Shown here in pieces: positions 1-10,939 of a DNA stretch of 64,000 bases. The stretch comes from Diadophis punctatus similis (lineage: Eukaryota > Chordata > Lepidosauria > Squamata > Dipsadidae): NCBI GenBank assembly GCA_023053685.1, contig JALIGW010000001.1, positions 225,206,434 through 225,270,433 of the forward strand, written 5' to 3'. The position numbers were made by a program, and so were the translations under genes. The notes under the pieces were generated by a model that worked only from the letters and a program-made list of their open reading frames with translations, had not been told where the DNA came from and made no database searches. Position 1 is the stretch's first letter, and every line of letters starts with the position of its first letter.

Positions 1-308
1 CCGCGTGGAAGGCAGGCAAGCATATCGGGGCTGCAGGCCATGGGGAATGGAGTAGGGAAGGCAGGCTGGGATGGTGGGGGGCAGGGGCAGCCAGGTATGT
101 CGCGACTTCACAAGTTACCTGGCAGGCGCAGTGCTTCAGGCAGGCAAGCTGCAGAGCAGAGACTGGACAGGGCAGGGTGAGCGAGTGGTGACCGGGGGAC
201 CAGTGCGGGGGTGTGGCCAGCCAGCGGTCGCTACCAGTTCGGCGACTCAGGCCACAAGTCCGCTACCAGTTCTCCCGAACCGATCCGAACCGGTAGCATT
301 TCACCCTG
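1..308. mobile_element. Right end of a truncated hAT-like element
   Basis: The sequence ending at 308 (ccggtagcatttcaccctg) matches the right end of the GGTGAAATCC-type hAT elements found complete at 54236-54544 and 58842-59126. The repeated GCTACCAGTTC and GAACCGG words just before it belong to the same family. The left end is outside the window or lost, so no target duplication can be checked. The reading frame at 71-370 is a by-product of this GC-rich repeat. Confidence 0.45.
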
Positions 309-334
309 CATCAAACATATCTAATATTCATTCC

Positions 335-475
335 TGCTCCTATTTTCCCTTCAACAACCCTGTGAAGTGAGATGGGCTGAGAGAGAGTGACTGGCTCAAA
401 GTCACCCAGCTGGCTTTCATGCCTGAGAAAGGACTAGAACTCCTGGCTTCTAACCTGATGCCTGTTAAGGCTTAA
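335..475 (-). repeat. tRNA-derived SINE fragment, antisense
   Basis: Contains caacaaccctgtgaagtgag, then the reverse complement of a gtgactttgagccagtcactctct-like body and a tRNA-like head. The same family lies in sense at 21585-21775 and antisense at 56700-56890. The 5' head is incomplete here. Confidence 0.5.
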
Positions 476-484
476 CAGTTAACA

Positions 485-604
485 GTAACAGAGTTGGAAG
501 GGACCTTGGAGCTCACGCAGGAGACCTATACTAGGGATTCAAACCGCCGAACTGTCGACCTTTCTGATTGACAAGCTCAGTGTCTTAGCAACTGAGCCAC
601 CTAG
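485..604 (-). repeat. tRNA-headed SINE fragment with CR1-like tail, antisense
   Basis: The left part (agagttggaagggaccttgg) is the phrase usual at CR1 LINE 3' ends. The right part (gggattcaaaccgccgaac, ending gcaactgagccacc) reads as a tRNA-like promoter in reverse, with a B-box-like GGTTTGAATCCC. It may be one composite SINE or two adjacent fragments. Confidence 0.4.
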
Positions 605-1338
605 TATAACCACTAGACCAAACTGGCATGCAGCATCCTAAGCCAAGGGTTCGTACATCATGTTGAGCCTCACACAGCCCAATCACATTTAGTTTTGCTT
701 AGCATATTGCATGAATCCTGCTACTGAATTGTAAGCTAACTTTTGATTGGTTGGATTCACATGACATGCCAGGCTAAGATGTGATTGATTGGTTTGTGAT
801 TCAGCATCTCAAGTGAATAATGCTGCAGTGGAAACACGACACATAATTTAAAGCCCAAGGAGTGAAGAACAAGGCAGGTAGAGAACTACTTTTGCCAGGT
901 TCTCCTCTATTTACTGATCCTTTTTTTACCAAGAAGTTTGTTTAAATTCTGCTCTAGGCTTCAGTTTTACAAAAGTATCAGAGTTCAGTGTTCCTTTTGT
1001 AACCATAAAAAGCAAAAGCTGGGCTATACCTGAGCTAGTGAAAAATTGTATAATAAAATGTTCATCTGTACCTTCCCTATACAGAATGCTTAGCCCTTAA
1101 TTTTTTGGGAATGCATTTGTACAGGAGTTTTGTCCATAAAGTGTATGATAAAAAATATTGGTACAATCGTAAAAGGGCAAGAATTCATAAAAAATTTTCT
1201 GCAGCCTTTATTTTTTTAAAATATACTATTATGATTGGCATTTTAAAAAAAGCTTTCTTCAATTGAGCTAAATTCCTTTTAAATTTATGGATACATGCAT
1301 CTAGTTTGGATCATTACAATATGGAAGAGGTTTGCAAT
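605..1338. other. Intergenic DNA without recognisable genes
   Basis: No reading frame of interest. The part at 655-840 has the feel of an old DNA transposon (catcatgttgagcctcacac and attcagcatctcaag-type words also seen near 12700 and 41900), but no terminal repeats could be paired. The rest is AT-rich and featureless. Confidence 0.3.
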
Positions 1339-1480
1339 GGCTTCAGCCTTTCATCCTTCTGAGGTTGGTAAAATGAGGACCCAGATTGTTGGAGGCAATA
1401 TGCTGACTCTGTAGACTGCTTAGAGAGGGCTGTAAAGCACTGTGAAGTTGTATATAAGTCTAAGTGCTATTGCTATAGAT
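1339..1480 (+). repeat. SINE 3' part
   Basis: Shares ggtaaaatgaggacccagat, the GCTTAGAGAGGGCTGTAAAG phrase and the ctaagtgctattgctat end with the complete SINEs at 7659-7875 and 36081-36366. The tRNA-like head is missing (5' truncated). Confidence 0.65.
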
Positions 1481-2674
1481 ACAGCCAGATATAGATCCAA
1501 GGGCTCGATCTCAAACACTTCCTACTCCCACCCACCCCATGGACTCTGCCAGAATGCCTTTTAACTCTTCCCCCCACCCCACCCCAAATCAGGGCCTCCT
1601 TGCCTTCAGCTGGTGGTTCTACTGCAGGTGGTCTCCTATCCAAGTACTAACCTTGTTTGACCTTGTTTAGTTTTCTATTCACAAAAATTGCCAAAATGAA
1701 TGTACTGCCACTTTAAATGGACCCCTAGTATGACTTAGTATCACAATGATACAAGGCCTTTGAGAATCAGGGTTTCTTCATACATACTTTTTTTTTGTTT
1801 GGCTCAGCATTAAGAATGACTGTGATTTAGCATTTTGTTGGCACTGAATTATAATGAATTGTTTAATAACCTGTGTTAAAATACTGACGGCTGTTAACTG
1901 TTGAGTCACTCAACAGTGAGATGGGCAAAATATAAATTTAATAACTAACTAACTTCTTCTGACTGAATATACCACCTGAAATCTGACCTAATAGATAGCA
2001 TTCAAAATAAAGAGATTATAGATTTACTGTTACTTAGGCAACTCTGAAAATAATATTCATGTTCCCCTGGAAGGCTAATCTAGAATTCCTGATATGATTT
2101 TGTCCCACATCTCTGGGGATATATTTCTAACATGTAAACCAGGTTGATTTGGAGTATCTGACAGACAATCTTTGATAGCAAAAGGAAAAAATAACACGTA
2201 CTCTGAAAATTAGTAGACTTTTTCATTGATACATTTTATACATATCATTATCTTTCAACTCAGTTAATATTAAAAAGGCATGGTGCTTTTCCTAAACCAT
2301 TGTCTGACTTGCTGCTTCCATAAATATCAAAACACATCCCGCTGCCATTTCACAAAAATATCACTAAGGAGAGGAACTTGAGTATTAGTGTCAACCTCAC
2401 CTTTGTTGAAGCTGTTATTTAGACTGTCATTGGTAAGCCTGCAGGAATTATAGGCTGGCACCTCTGACTTGTACTTGGCTAATTTTAAGAAAAACATTAA
2501 CATCAGAGAAACAAGAGAAAAAAAGAGGAACAGAACAGAAACTTGCTATTATTGATGTTGCAACAATGGAAGTACAGTGTTAGTTACAGTACTGAGGAAA
2601 TGATTTAATAATACACCTTTTTTCATTGATTCCCCAATTTAAAAATGTATGGTAGAGTTTATGTAAAAAGCCTT
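1481..2674. other. Featureless intergenic stretch
   Basis: AT-rich DNA with short homopolymers and no recognisable coding, RNA or repeat signal. A C-rich patch at 1525-1580 has no identifiable function. Confidence 0.3.
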
Positions 2675-2772
2675 TGTTGTTGTTAGTCGCGAAGTCGTGT
2701 CCGACCCATAGCGACCCCATGGACAACGTCCTCCAGGCCTTCCTGTCCTCTACCATCCCCTGGAGTCTATGC
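2675..2772 (-). repeat. BovB LINE 3' end (or the BovB-derived tail of a Sauria-type SINE)
   Basis: The + strand holds gaagtcgtgtccgacccat and ccccatggacaacgtcctcc, the reverse complement of the BovB end of coding. On the - strand it reads MVEDRKAWRTL, close to the extreme C-terminus of BovB/RTE reverse transcriptase (pattern MVEDR.AWR). Only about 100 bp survive, so a full LINE and a SINE tail cannot be told apart. Confidence 0.65.
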
Positions 2773-4190
2773 ATTTATATATGTTTATGTTTATAATTGC
2801 ATACATTAGTATTTGCTTTAAGCCAATTGTTTTTGTCTTTACTTTTGCATTAGGATTATTATAGGGTTATGAATGTAGGTAATGCTTCTTTTTTAAGCCT
2901 CATTATTGGCTGACAACATTTATTTTAGACAAAATGAGAAGTTGCATTACTTCTCACTAGATTTGTTTAAACTAAATTAGGAAGGATTTGGCAGATCACT
3001 ACCATTTCTCCAAATCAATGAAATTGTATGTATGTATATATTATACATAGATACAAATAATATCTGTATATTATTTCAAGAAATGATATGTATACATTAT
3101 TTCAAGATCACTTAGGATTTATAGCAGTCCTTGCCACTACTAAATTGCTTATCTAAATTGATTTACGTGCAGTATTTGGTTGAAACAAGAACAAATTCTC
3201 ATTTTAAGGATAATAACCAATAATCATTTAAAAGAAAGTTTGTACACCCAGATTTTAACTGTAAATACACTGCACTGATTTAAATAGGGTAACCGTCAAG
3301 TAGACATGTATAGGATTGCAGCCTTAAGTAGGAAAGTGGGTAAAGGGAAAACTAAGGGGAGAAAGCTGCAGGGGACTAGAGAAGAAAATAGTAAATATTA
3401 AAATAATAAGAATGAAACCATTCATTCATAAAAGTTTAAAAAATATAAGAAAAATGACAGAAAGCAAAGGGATGGATGCATAGGATTGAAACATCTAATG
3501 TATTTTAAGTTTGACCCCTCTCAGGTATGTAGCTGAATTTTATGCTTCCCTACATGAAACTAAGATTATTCCTGTTTGTTTCTGTTCATTAGTTCTTTTA
3601 ACATTACGTGGATTCAACAGGAGCATAGGTGGTATGGAAATAGGAATTAAATCTGGGCTTTCATTCTGCACAACTTCTAATTTGTGAGCGCTGCTAGCAG
3701 AAGTGAGTAAAACAGGATCTAAGAAATAGTGGATCTATTTGCAAATATATGAAAAACCAAAACCCTGCCAAGAAATAAAATTGTGTATGGGCATATTTGG
3801 ACTTGAATTTATTTATTTCCTCTTTAAGGAACAACAAAACCACCTCCTCACTTCAAGAGAAATTCAACACAACCATTTTACCTCCTGGGAAGTCTTGGCC
3901 AATCAGGTGGGACAGGAATCTAAAATACAGATGACCGAGTCCCAAGAACCCATCCCATTTGTTCAGGACTAATAGCATCAAAGTCCTACTAGATAATCAA
4001 AGCAGAATGAGCCAGAATGAACCTTCATAGAACTTGCTTCAAGGCTGGAACCCAACTTGGAGTGAATCCACGAGACTTTATCTGACATAGGCCTGGCATG
4101 TTCCTCACAGTGACCATGTAGATAAGCCTCTGAGCCCTTTCTGTCCAGGTGTTTCACCACCTTCACTGCCATGAGGTAGACCTAATAGCA
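2773..4190. other. Featureless intergenic stretch
   Basis: AT-rich sequence with a short TATG/TATA-rich patch near 3027-3100. Reading frames at 3739-3972 (+) and 3978-4172 (-) show no recognisable motif, no splice framing and ordinary random composition, so they are not called. Confidence 0.3.
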
Positions 4191-4323
4191 TAGGGCAGTT
4201 AAACTCGCTGCCTGCGAGCTGGATGCATCATCCGCTGGCCACGCCTACCCCCATTTTAGCGAAGGGGGGGAGTTGCAATACATCACATGATGACAACCTG
4301 TCGTCGCGAGTTTGATACCCCTG
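4191..4323. mobile_element. hAT MITE, CAGGGGTGTCAAAC family, central-TA target site
   Basis: 133 bp. The left end tagggcagttaaactcg and right end cgagtttgatacccctg are degenerate terminal inverted repeats. The perfect 8-bp target duplication taatagca lies at 4183-4190 and 4324-4331. Same family as 39490-39621. No coding capacity. Confidence 0.85.
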
Positions 4324-4386
4324 TAATAGCATGTCTATTTCAAGCTGAGGTTGGGTTCATTGTCATTCTCCAGCAGCAATCTAGGA

Positions 4387-4601
4387 CAGCGGCCCAGCTA
4401 GGATAGGGGGAAGAGGGTTACTGGGCTGTGCGAGCTGGCGCACAGCTCAACTTGCATGAGCGGCAGGCTGGTGTGCATGCATGCGAGGGCCCACTGGCCC
4501 ACCACTTATACAAGTTGAGCTGTGCCTACCCGCGCATCTGGCCAGCCACTCACATAGCCCAATTCTGAAAACGTCACGGCCCGAGGGATTGGGGACCCCT
4601 G
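4387..4601. mobile_element. hAT element, CAGGGGTCCCCAA family
   Basis: 215 bp. Right end attggggacccctg, left end cagcggcccagc (diverged). Flanks atctagga (4379-4386) and atctagaa (4602-4609) match at 7 of 8 bases, a hAT-size target duplication. Non-autonomous. Confidence 0.75.
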
Positions 4602-5052
4602 ATCTAGAAGTCTTTTCATCTGTTTCATCTCCCTCCGGTGCTCTGTAAACTAGGAGTTTCAGTTTATATGATGCAGCCTCTGTCCATGGGAGGACAGAGG
4701 CTGCATGATACAAACCCCCTGTATTCTCTCATTCCAAGCAGCAAGCAGGGCTTCAGGTGGGACATGAGCACACTTTCAAGAGCAATCCCAAGCTCCCTCT
4801 GGAACCTAGTAGGGTTCATCATTTGCCAGAGGTGGACTGATCTAATAGGTCCAGCCTCCTGCTGTGGGGCTAGCTGTGGGCCTCCTGCTGTGGGGCTAGA
4901 GAACCTCAGAACTACCAGAGAGTGATCTGACCTTGTCAGGGGAGCAATAGAAGTCTTGCCCAACTGTATGTTGCCACTACTGTGACAGGGAAACCAAATA
5001 AGGTGTGTGACTGTTGTCGTGTGTCAGATCTTCAATGACCTGTGAAAGGCCC

Positions 5053-5448
5053 CAGGGGCGGGTTGCTCTCTTACTTTGCTACCCGAGCCCTGCGCGTGCA
5101 TTGCCACGTTTGGTGTGCACGCGCACGTGCTACATGTGCACACCCCCTCGCACTATTTTGCTTCTGCACATGCACAGAAGCAAAATCTCACTGAAATCTC
5201 ATAAGGGGATGCGCACACGCGCGCGATTTTGGCAAGATTTTGCTTCTGCGCATGCGCGGAAGCAAAATCTCACCAAAATCGCGCATGTGTTTCCCCTCGT
5301 GAGATTTCAGATAGATTTTGCTTCCGCGCATGCATAGAAGCAAAATCGCCCAAAAATACAGCACTGAAGTGAGCGCTTGCAAACAGCGCCATCTGCTGGC
5401 TGCTACAGGTACTGTAGAGTGGGCCGCACTGGTAGCAACCCACCTCTG
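5053..5448. mobile_element. hAT element, CAGnGGTGGGTTCC family
   Basis: 396 bp. Ends caggggcgggttgc and gcaacccacctctg are inverted repeats. The 8-bp target duplication aaaggccc is perfect at 5045-5052 and 5449-5456. The interior is a chain of palindromic pieces built on GCGCATGCGC and AGAAGCAAAATC. No transposase. It lies inside the older LINE fragment. Confidence 0.88.
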
Positions 5449-5989
5449 AAAGGCCCATGGCTGCCATATTGACTATGAACTCTCAAGCTGTCTCAGACTC
5501 TGTCCCCAAAGAAGCCAAACTGAAGTCCCCCAGGATCATCCTGGGGAACCCCACCAACAGCCTGGCCACAGAATTGAGATGGTAAGGTAGGTAGGTTGAT
5601 AGGCAGCAAAGAAACAAGCATAATAGCAACAGTGTCAGCTAAACCCTAGAGCCCAAATCTCACATCCATGAAACTTCAGACCTGGGCACCTGAAAGCCCC
5701 TGGAATGTTGGATAACTATAGCCACTCCCCCCCCCCACCTCTGTCCTGACGTCTTGGTTGACACCACACCAGAAACCCAGGTAAGCCCATCTCCAAGAAA
5801 ATACCTCCTTCCATGTCCAGCTAGATTTTGATAATACACATCGTCAACCCTCTCATCTGTGATCATAACACAAATAACTCATACTGTTCTTCCCCTAAGT
5901 CTGAGTGTCCCACCATATCCAAGCAAAAAAACCTATCTCCCTTGGGGTCATCTTGGTTCTGGCAGTGTTTTTGCCCATTACTTTGTGCT

Positions 5990-6320
5990 TCCAACTGTCC
6001 CTTACAGCAACTTCCACAACCGCAGAGAGGAGGTGGTCAAGCTGTTTTCCGGGGCACCTGAAGGCCAAGCAAGGAACGGTGGATGGAAGCTGAACAGAGA
6101 GCAATTCAACCTGGAAATAAGGAGGAATTTTCTGACAGTGAGAGCAATCAACCAATGGAACAGAAGTTGCCTTCAGAAGTTGTGGGAGCTTCATCACTGG
6201 AGGCTTTCAAGAAGAGACTGGACTGCCATCTGTCAGAAATGCTGTAGGGTCTCCTGCTTTGGGGGGGGGGGTTGGACTAGATGACCTACAAGGTCCCTTC
6301 CAACTCTGTTAATCTGTAAA
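5990..6320 (+). repeat. CR1-type LINE 3' end
   Basis: Contains ctggaggctttcaagaagag, ggttggactagatgaccta and the closing caaggtcccttccaactctg, the conserved 3' untranslated phrases of CR1 LINEs in reptiles and birds. Orientation is sense on +. It is interrupted by a G10 run near 6262. It splits the LINE endonuclease fossil and is therefore younger. Confidence 0.75.
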
Positions 6321-6609
6321 CCAATATCTACCTCCCATCAGACACTTCAAACCAACCCCTTTTCATCAGTCTGCCAGGGGTGCCCATTCCCCCCACCAGT
6401 ATCAACAAGGTGCCCTCTCCACCCCTACCAATATCCTTCTCTAGCTCCCATCCAGGGAGAGGTTTGGTGGCCGTCAGCTCTTGCCAAGAAAACACTTTTT
6501 CGGAAACAAAACCAACAACCCCAGTCCATATTACCTGTCTCAGTCTATCAGGTCTGAGGATAAAGTCCAAAAGGTCAGCTCATAAAAATGTCCAGGGCTA
6601 GAGAACCCA

Positions 6610-7640
6610 CAGTCTCCATAGGCAAACTATCTCTCTGATGCTCATATCTTATCATCAAGATGTTCATTATTTTTAAATGAAATGTGGGTAGGTGCAACTT
6701 ATTCCCATTATTTCTGGTCCTTGTTTCTATGGCAATGGAAAATAATTCTTGACCCTCTTCCTTATGGTACCTTTTAATGTACTTGAATACCAATATCACG
6801 ACTCCCCTTGTTTTATGTTTTCCAGATTGAAGATCCTAAGTCACTTCAGCCTGTCCTTATATTCTCAAGTCCCTGTATTAAGCCTGTCATCCTCCTCTGA
6901 ACCTGATCTAAACTGTCCCTTCTCAAAAAGTGATGCCAGAATTGTCCACAAAAGTCCAGATATGGTCTCAGTAATGCAGAAGAGAAAATAAGGACGATGT
7001 TTTTTTTTTTGCACAGCATTTCTTCTGATGCTATTCATGACTGCAACAGCCCTTCTATAAGCTGTCTCACACTGCTGTTTCATGGTCAGCTTATCACCCA
7101 AGTCCTTCTTTAATGTACTGTTTCCAACCCATGAAGATCTTTGTGTGTGCTATATATTTCCCCCCTGAATATAATATTTTAAATTCTCCCTGAAATTTTG
7201 TTCTCTCAATCTAATCTTCCAACCTGTTCAAATTATATTATAGTCTTGCCACTTTTCCTAAGTATTAGCCAAACATCCCTGTCATCCAAAAATCTGATAG
7301 GTATCCACCAATCAATCTTGTAATCCAGATCTTGTAACAATGTTGAAGAATTCTGGCCCCAAGACATGGTGAGACCCATTTCCATCTTGATGTAAAGCTA
7401 GCAGTGCTTTTTCTGAACATGGTTAGCCAGCCAGATGTTAGCCAGCTATCTTATTGTAGTGCCAATGCAAACCACACTATCACAGTTCACAGTTCATCAA
7501 AGAGGATGTCACATGAAACCTTGTCAAAAACTTCGCTGCGGTCAAGGTAGATTACATCTACAGTATATTCCCCTGCCAATAATGAGTTACCTTTGTCAGA
7601 GAAGAATTTGTCTTACATGACACATAGCAAGTCTTCAAAT
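6610..7640 (-). repeat. Old CR1/L3-like LINE 3' region, antisense
   Basis: The + strand text (agtcacttcagcctgtcctt, ctcctctgaacctgatctaa, gtccagatatggtctcagta, tcttctgatgctattcatga) follows the familiar order of the reverse complement of an ancient CR1/L3 3' region. It is well diverged. Reading frames within it are shadows. Confidence 0.45.
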
Positions 7641-7658
7641 TCCATACAGTCTGCCCTA

Positions 7659-7875
7659 TTATAGCAATAGCACTTAGACTTATATGCCGCTTCATAGTGC
7701 TTTACAGCCCTCTCTAAGCGGTTTACAGAGTTCAGCATATTGCCCCCAACAATCTGGGTCCTCATTTTACCGACCTCAGAAGGATGGAAGGCTGAATCAA
7801 CCTTGAGCCGGTGAGATTTGAACAGCTGAACAGCTGAACTGCAGTGCTGCACTTTAACCACTGCGCCACCTGGGT
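7659..7875 (-). repeat. Full-length tRNA-derived SINE, antisense
   Basis: In reverse it starts with a tRNA-like head at gaacccaggtggcgcagtgg, with the B-box-like TTCAAATCTCACC. The GTTGATTCAGCCTTCCATCC body and the tail ctaagtgctattgctataat follow. It is the same family as 36081-36366. Confidence 0.75.
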
Positions 7876-8688
7876 TCTCTTTATCTGCTTTAACACCTTC
7901 TCAGGTATTGTTAGCTCACTGATAGGTAATTACTGGGATCCTCTTTCTTCATTTCTAGAAGAAGGGGGCCAAATTTGTTCTTCTGTGGTGCTCTGGTATC
8001 TCCCTTATTCTCCAGATCACCTCAAATATAATGAACAGAGCTCATTAGAGCTCTTCCACCAGTCCCTTCCATATTCTATTGTGCATTTCATCAGGACATA
8101 GGGGTATGGCCATTCAAATTAGCTAGAAGAGTGTTTACACTATAATTTCTGACTTTATTCCTTACCTGTTGTGTTCATTCTTAGTCTAAGGTACTCAAAT
8201 CATCATTTTTTGTGGGGATGAAAATAGGAATTGAGTTCCTTTGCTTCTGTTGGCCAGCTGTTCCTCCATCTAGATTGAAGAGTAATCCCAATGCCTCTTT
8301 TGACTTTCTTTTGCAACTGACATGTTTAAAGAAACCCTTCTTGCTTTAACATAGGTAGTCACACCTCCTGCACTTTCATTTCTTATTATTCCCTTCTAAT
8401 GTATTATTTGCTACACTCCATTGTCAAATCAACAGATGTTGATTTGGCCTCAGAGAAAGCCATGGCTGCTTACAAAACAGGCAGGACAATGTCAAGGACA
8501 GAGGAGAAACCATAAAATATTTACTGGGGTCCTCTTGAGAACACATTGACTGCAACCGTTTTCAGCTGCCCTGATTGTACTTGGCATTTATGAAATCAGA
8601 ATGGGGAGGGTGATCTAAATTAGACATTTCAGAACAACTCTTGCCTATTCCACTTTTTACATCATGCAATAGCCAACACTAATTGAAG
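7876..8688. other. Unassigned intergenic stretch
   Basis: No recognised repeat or gene. The frame at 7844-8101 overlaps the SINE head and is not supported as coding. Confidence 0.3.
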
Positions 8689-9072
8689 TCAATTATCGCA
8701 AATTAATTTCTGTAGAGCACTAGCAAAGCAATTTCCTTGATGATTCACAAGGATTTTCAGAAGCAGGTCTAGCACTGATTGAAGCTCCGATGGGCATACT
8801 TGAAACCTCCCAGGTTTCAGAGAGTTTGACTTGCCCATATCCAGGAGAAGCAATGGCTGAGCTCCACAGCAGAACTCTTTAGTGTTGGGATATATCCGTT
8901 TCTGGCATTCTGCCACAAGGGAAGCCAACCGCAGAGTTTCACCTGCAGCCATCTCAAAGAAGGCCGCCTGCATCCTCAAGCCTTTTATCATCTTGGAAAA
9001 ATCTTGCTCCCTTCTCATAGAGTACCAGCTTGCATCTGCTGGGAAGATACCATCCCTCACGAAGGGGACGCT
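8689..9072 (-). CDS. Candidate terminal exon of an unrecognised gene
   Basis: An open frame runs on the - strand from a possible splice acceptor (ccctactag, exon from 9072) to a TGA ending at 8689: 127 codons. It starts SVPFVRDGIFPADAS and ends QKLICDN. Composition is protein-like: acidic and amphipathic helical stretches (AAFFEMAAGETLRLASLVAE; SELQSVLDLLLKILVN), cysteines, and no low complexity. There is no in-frame ATG at the 5' end other than an internal methionine (YSMRREQ), which fits an exon rather than a single-exon gene. It lies about 110 bp from the CpG island that serves B4GALNT4, so a divergent head-to-head pair is possible. I do not recognise the family. Chance openness remains possible, since about 380 bp open is not rare, and the acceptor's pyrimidine tract is weak. 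Confidence 0.35.
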   Translation of the reverse strand, partial: SVPFVRDGIFPADASWYSMRREQDFSKMIKGLRMQAAFFEMAAGETLRLASLVAECQKRIYPNTKEFCCGAQPLLLLDMGKSNSLKPGRFQVCPSELQSVLDLLLKILVNHQGNCFASALQKLICDN

Positions 9073-10308
9073 CTAGTAGGGTTAAGTGGCATCTCAAACG
9101 AACAATACATAGAATACGAGATGATTTTTCTCCCTGAAGCTAGAGCAGCCAGATTTCTCTTTCAGGATGTAGACGGAAGGCCTGGGAGGTTTGCAAGAGA
9201 ACGATGGCAGCCCCCTCCCTCCCTCCCCACAATATATCATTCCCCTCCTTTGCCTAGGCAGGCACGAAATCCGCTCCCCAGGTGGATGTTTGCACGTTGG
9301 CGTGGAGATGAACGCAGCTCACAGCCGAACTTCGCCTTTGACCCGCCTCCTGAGCGAGATGATTGGGCGGATCGAAAAAAACGGGGTTGCCATTGGGTCC
9401 CGTAGGGCTGCCCATCTGGCTGCCCCATTTCAGGCTCGGTTGCATCACAGCGTGCGGATGCTGCTCTCTCCGAGCCAAAAGCCAGAGCAGCGGCGGCAAA
9501 GAGGCGACGATGCCGCCAGGGCATCGCTACGACCCGCGCGCGCAAGACGGCAGTAGGAAACGCGCCAGCTCCGGCTTTGCATCCGTCACGAAAATCCTCT
9601 AAAGTGCAAGGCCGAGGAGCCGCAATAATTCGAGAAGGAGCGCAAAGCCGGGACTGGGGAGAAACTCTCCGGGCAGCTCCTCTCCCTCCATTCATTGCCT
9701 GCCGAGGACGAATTCTATTAGCCTGGTTTGTGGGGCGGGGATTCCGGGCTGCTTTTCCATGCACAGAGCCTCAGGTAAACGGAGGTGTCGGCGAGGGAGC
9801 GAGCTATACATTCCCGCGCCGCTCGATCGCTCGCGGTCGGAGGGAGTCTCCTGCTGCCTGGATGCCTTTGTCCCTTCCCGCCAGGAGTTGGTTGGAGGCG
9901 GCCGAGCTTTTCGGGGGGGAGAGCGTTAAGATCCCCCACCCATTCCCGCATCCTCTGGGGGCAGCTCTCGGTAGCATCCTCCTCCTCCTTTTCCTCCTCC
10001 TCCGATCGGCAGCCCTTTCGGCTGGACAGCGCCGAAACGAAGTTTGCGCGCCAGTCCGGAGGCACCAAAGTTGCTGCCGTCGCCTCTGCAGGTAACCCGA
10101 CAACCAGAGCCGGCGGCCGGCGGGGAGAAAGCGTAGTCCTTGCCTTCGGGGCAAGATGAGCTGCGAGGGGGCGACGCGGAGGCCGGGTTAGGGGCTGACT
10201 GACCCCCACGCGTCTGTCGCCTCCCTTCCTCCCCCATTCATCCTCCCGCGGGAAGGACGGCTCGAGCGCCCCAGCTCACCCCCCGGGGGTAGATAGACCC
10301 CCCCGGGC

Positions 10309-10341
10309 ATGCTGCCTGGAGGATGCTGTGGTTCCCGGTGA
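10309..10341 (+). promoter_or_regulatory. Upstream ORF overlapping the B4GALNT4 start
   Basis: An ATG at 10309 opens a 10-codon frame that reads past the main start in another frame and stops with TGA at 10339-10341. It would be in the leader if transcription starts upstream of 10309. Both starts have a purine at -3 (G for this one, A for the main start). A modest dampening effect on translation is an inference. Confidence 0.45.
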
Positions 10342-10473
10342 AGAAGATCCGGAAGCAATTCAAGTTGCTGCTGCTGCTGGTGCTGCTCACCTTCGCCGTC
10401 TGGTTCACCTACCTGCACATCAACCTGGTGCGCCAAGGCAAGGCGCTGCGCTTGCACTTCGCCTACGGCCGGG
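10323..10473 (+). CDS. B4GALNT4: B4GALNT4 first coding exon (beta-1,4-GalNAc transferase 4)
   Basis: Encodes 50 residues plus one base of codon 51. The protein is a Golgi type II membrane enzyme that moves GalNAc from UDP-GalNAc onto terminal GlcNAc of glycans in beta-1,4 linkage, making LacdiNAc. Seen here: a short cytosolic tail with PVKKIRKQ (residues 5-12), a hydrophobic signal-anchor at about 13-33 rich in Leu, and the start of the lumenal stem (LVRQGKALR at 35-43, ending YGR). [16 protein letters not shown] and YGR agree position by position with the human B4GALNT4 N-terminus as I remember it, and less well with B4GALNT3. The start at 10323 gives the same N-terminal length as human and has A at -3. 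The exon ends at a GTAAGC donor (10474) in phase 1, as expected. The stem, PA14-like and catalytic domains lie in exons beyond the window. Confidence 0.9.
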
Positions 10474-10939
10474 GTAAGCAAGGGGGCGGTCCCCTCCCCC
10501 TCCCCTCCCCCCACTTTAGATGCCCTTGCTTTCTTTCCAAGGCTGTCGGGGAGCCGGCACCCCACCTTGCTTGCTTGCAATTACCCCAACTCTCCAATCC
10601 CCGCTCTCTCCTTTGCTTCCCTTCTCGGCGTCTCTTTTGAATTTAAATGTTGAGCCATCTGTAGAAGAGTTGCACAAAATCGTGCTCATCCTGTCTAGAG
10701 TGATTAATCTGGAATAACACCAACTCTCATCTAAAACCAACAGGGCAGGGATATTTGCAAAGCAAGGAAGGGAGTGTGCTGTCTATGTGTTAGGGTTGTA
10801 AATGGATTCAGGGGTAGCAAATAAGCATTCTGAATTATCAGCAGCCTTCTGGAGGTGGCTCATCTTTGTGTTTTGCATATTTTTCTAATCTTTCCTTTTC
10901 TACCTTTTCCCTTTGATCCATTTAACTGTAACTTGTTGC

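Larger units (their letters stand above)
4620..6600 (-). pseudogene. Broken LINE with APE-type endonuclease domain
   Basis: Read on the - strand, three endonuclease landmarks come in the expected order. GGGVAIVI lies in the frame at 5660-5866, MILGDFSLAS near 5480-5560, and SDHSLVVL in the frame at 4664-4963. This matches the APE-type endonuclease of non-LTR retrotransposons (CR1, L2 and RTE-like clades). The frame at 6328-6570 may be its upstream part. The copy has stops and frameshifts and is cut by a hAT (5053-5448) and by a sense CR1 3' end (about 5990-6320). No reverse transcriptase domain was seen. It is a dead fossil; the clade is not settled. Confidence 0.6.
9180..10640. promoter_or_regulatory. 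B4GALNT4: CpG island promoter of B4GALNT4
   Basis: About 1.4 kb of GC-rich, CpG-dense DNA in an otherwise AT-rich window, covering the sequence upstream of the first exon, the exon itself and the start of the intron. There are many GGGCGG/CCGCCC-like and purine-rich boxes (for example near 9725-9740), and no convincing TATA box. Overlapping long frames on both strands at 9191-10237 reflect high GC, not genes. The transcription start cannot be fixed from sequence. The island could also serve a divergent - strand transcript. Confidence 0.8.

Noticed and set aside
9191..10237. Many long overlapping frames on both strands in the promoter
   Set aside because: High GC makes stop codons rare. No domain, no consistent start or splice framing, and the frames overlap each other in several phases.
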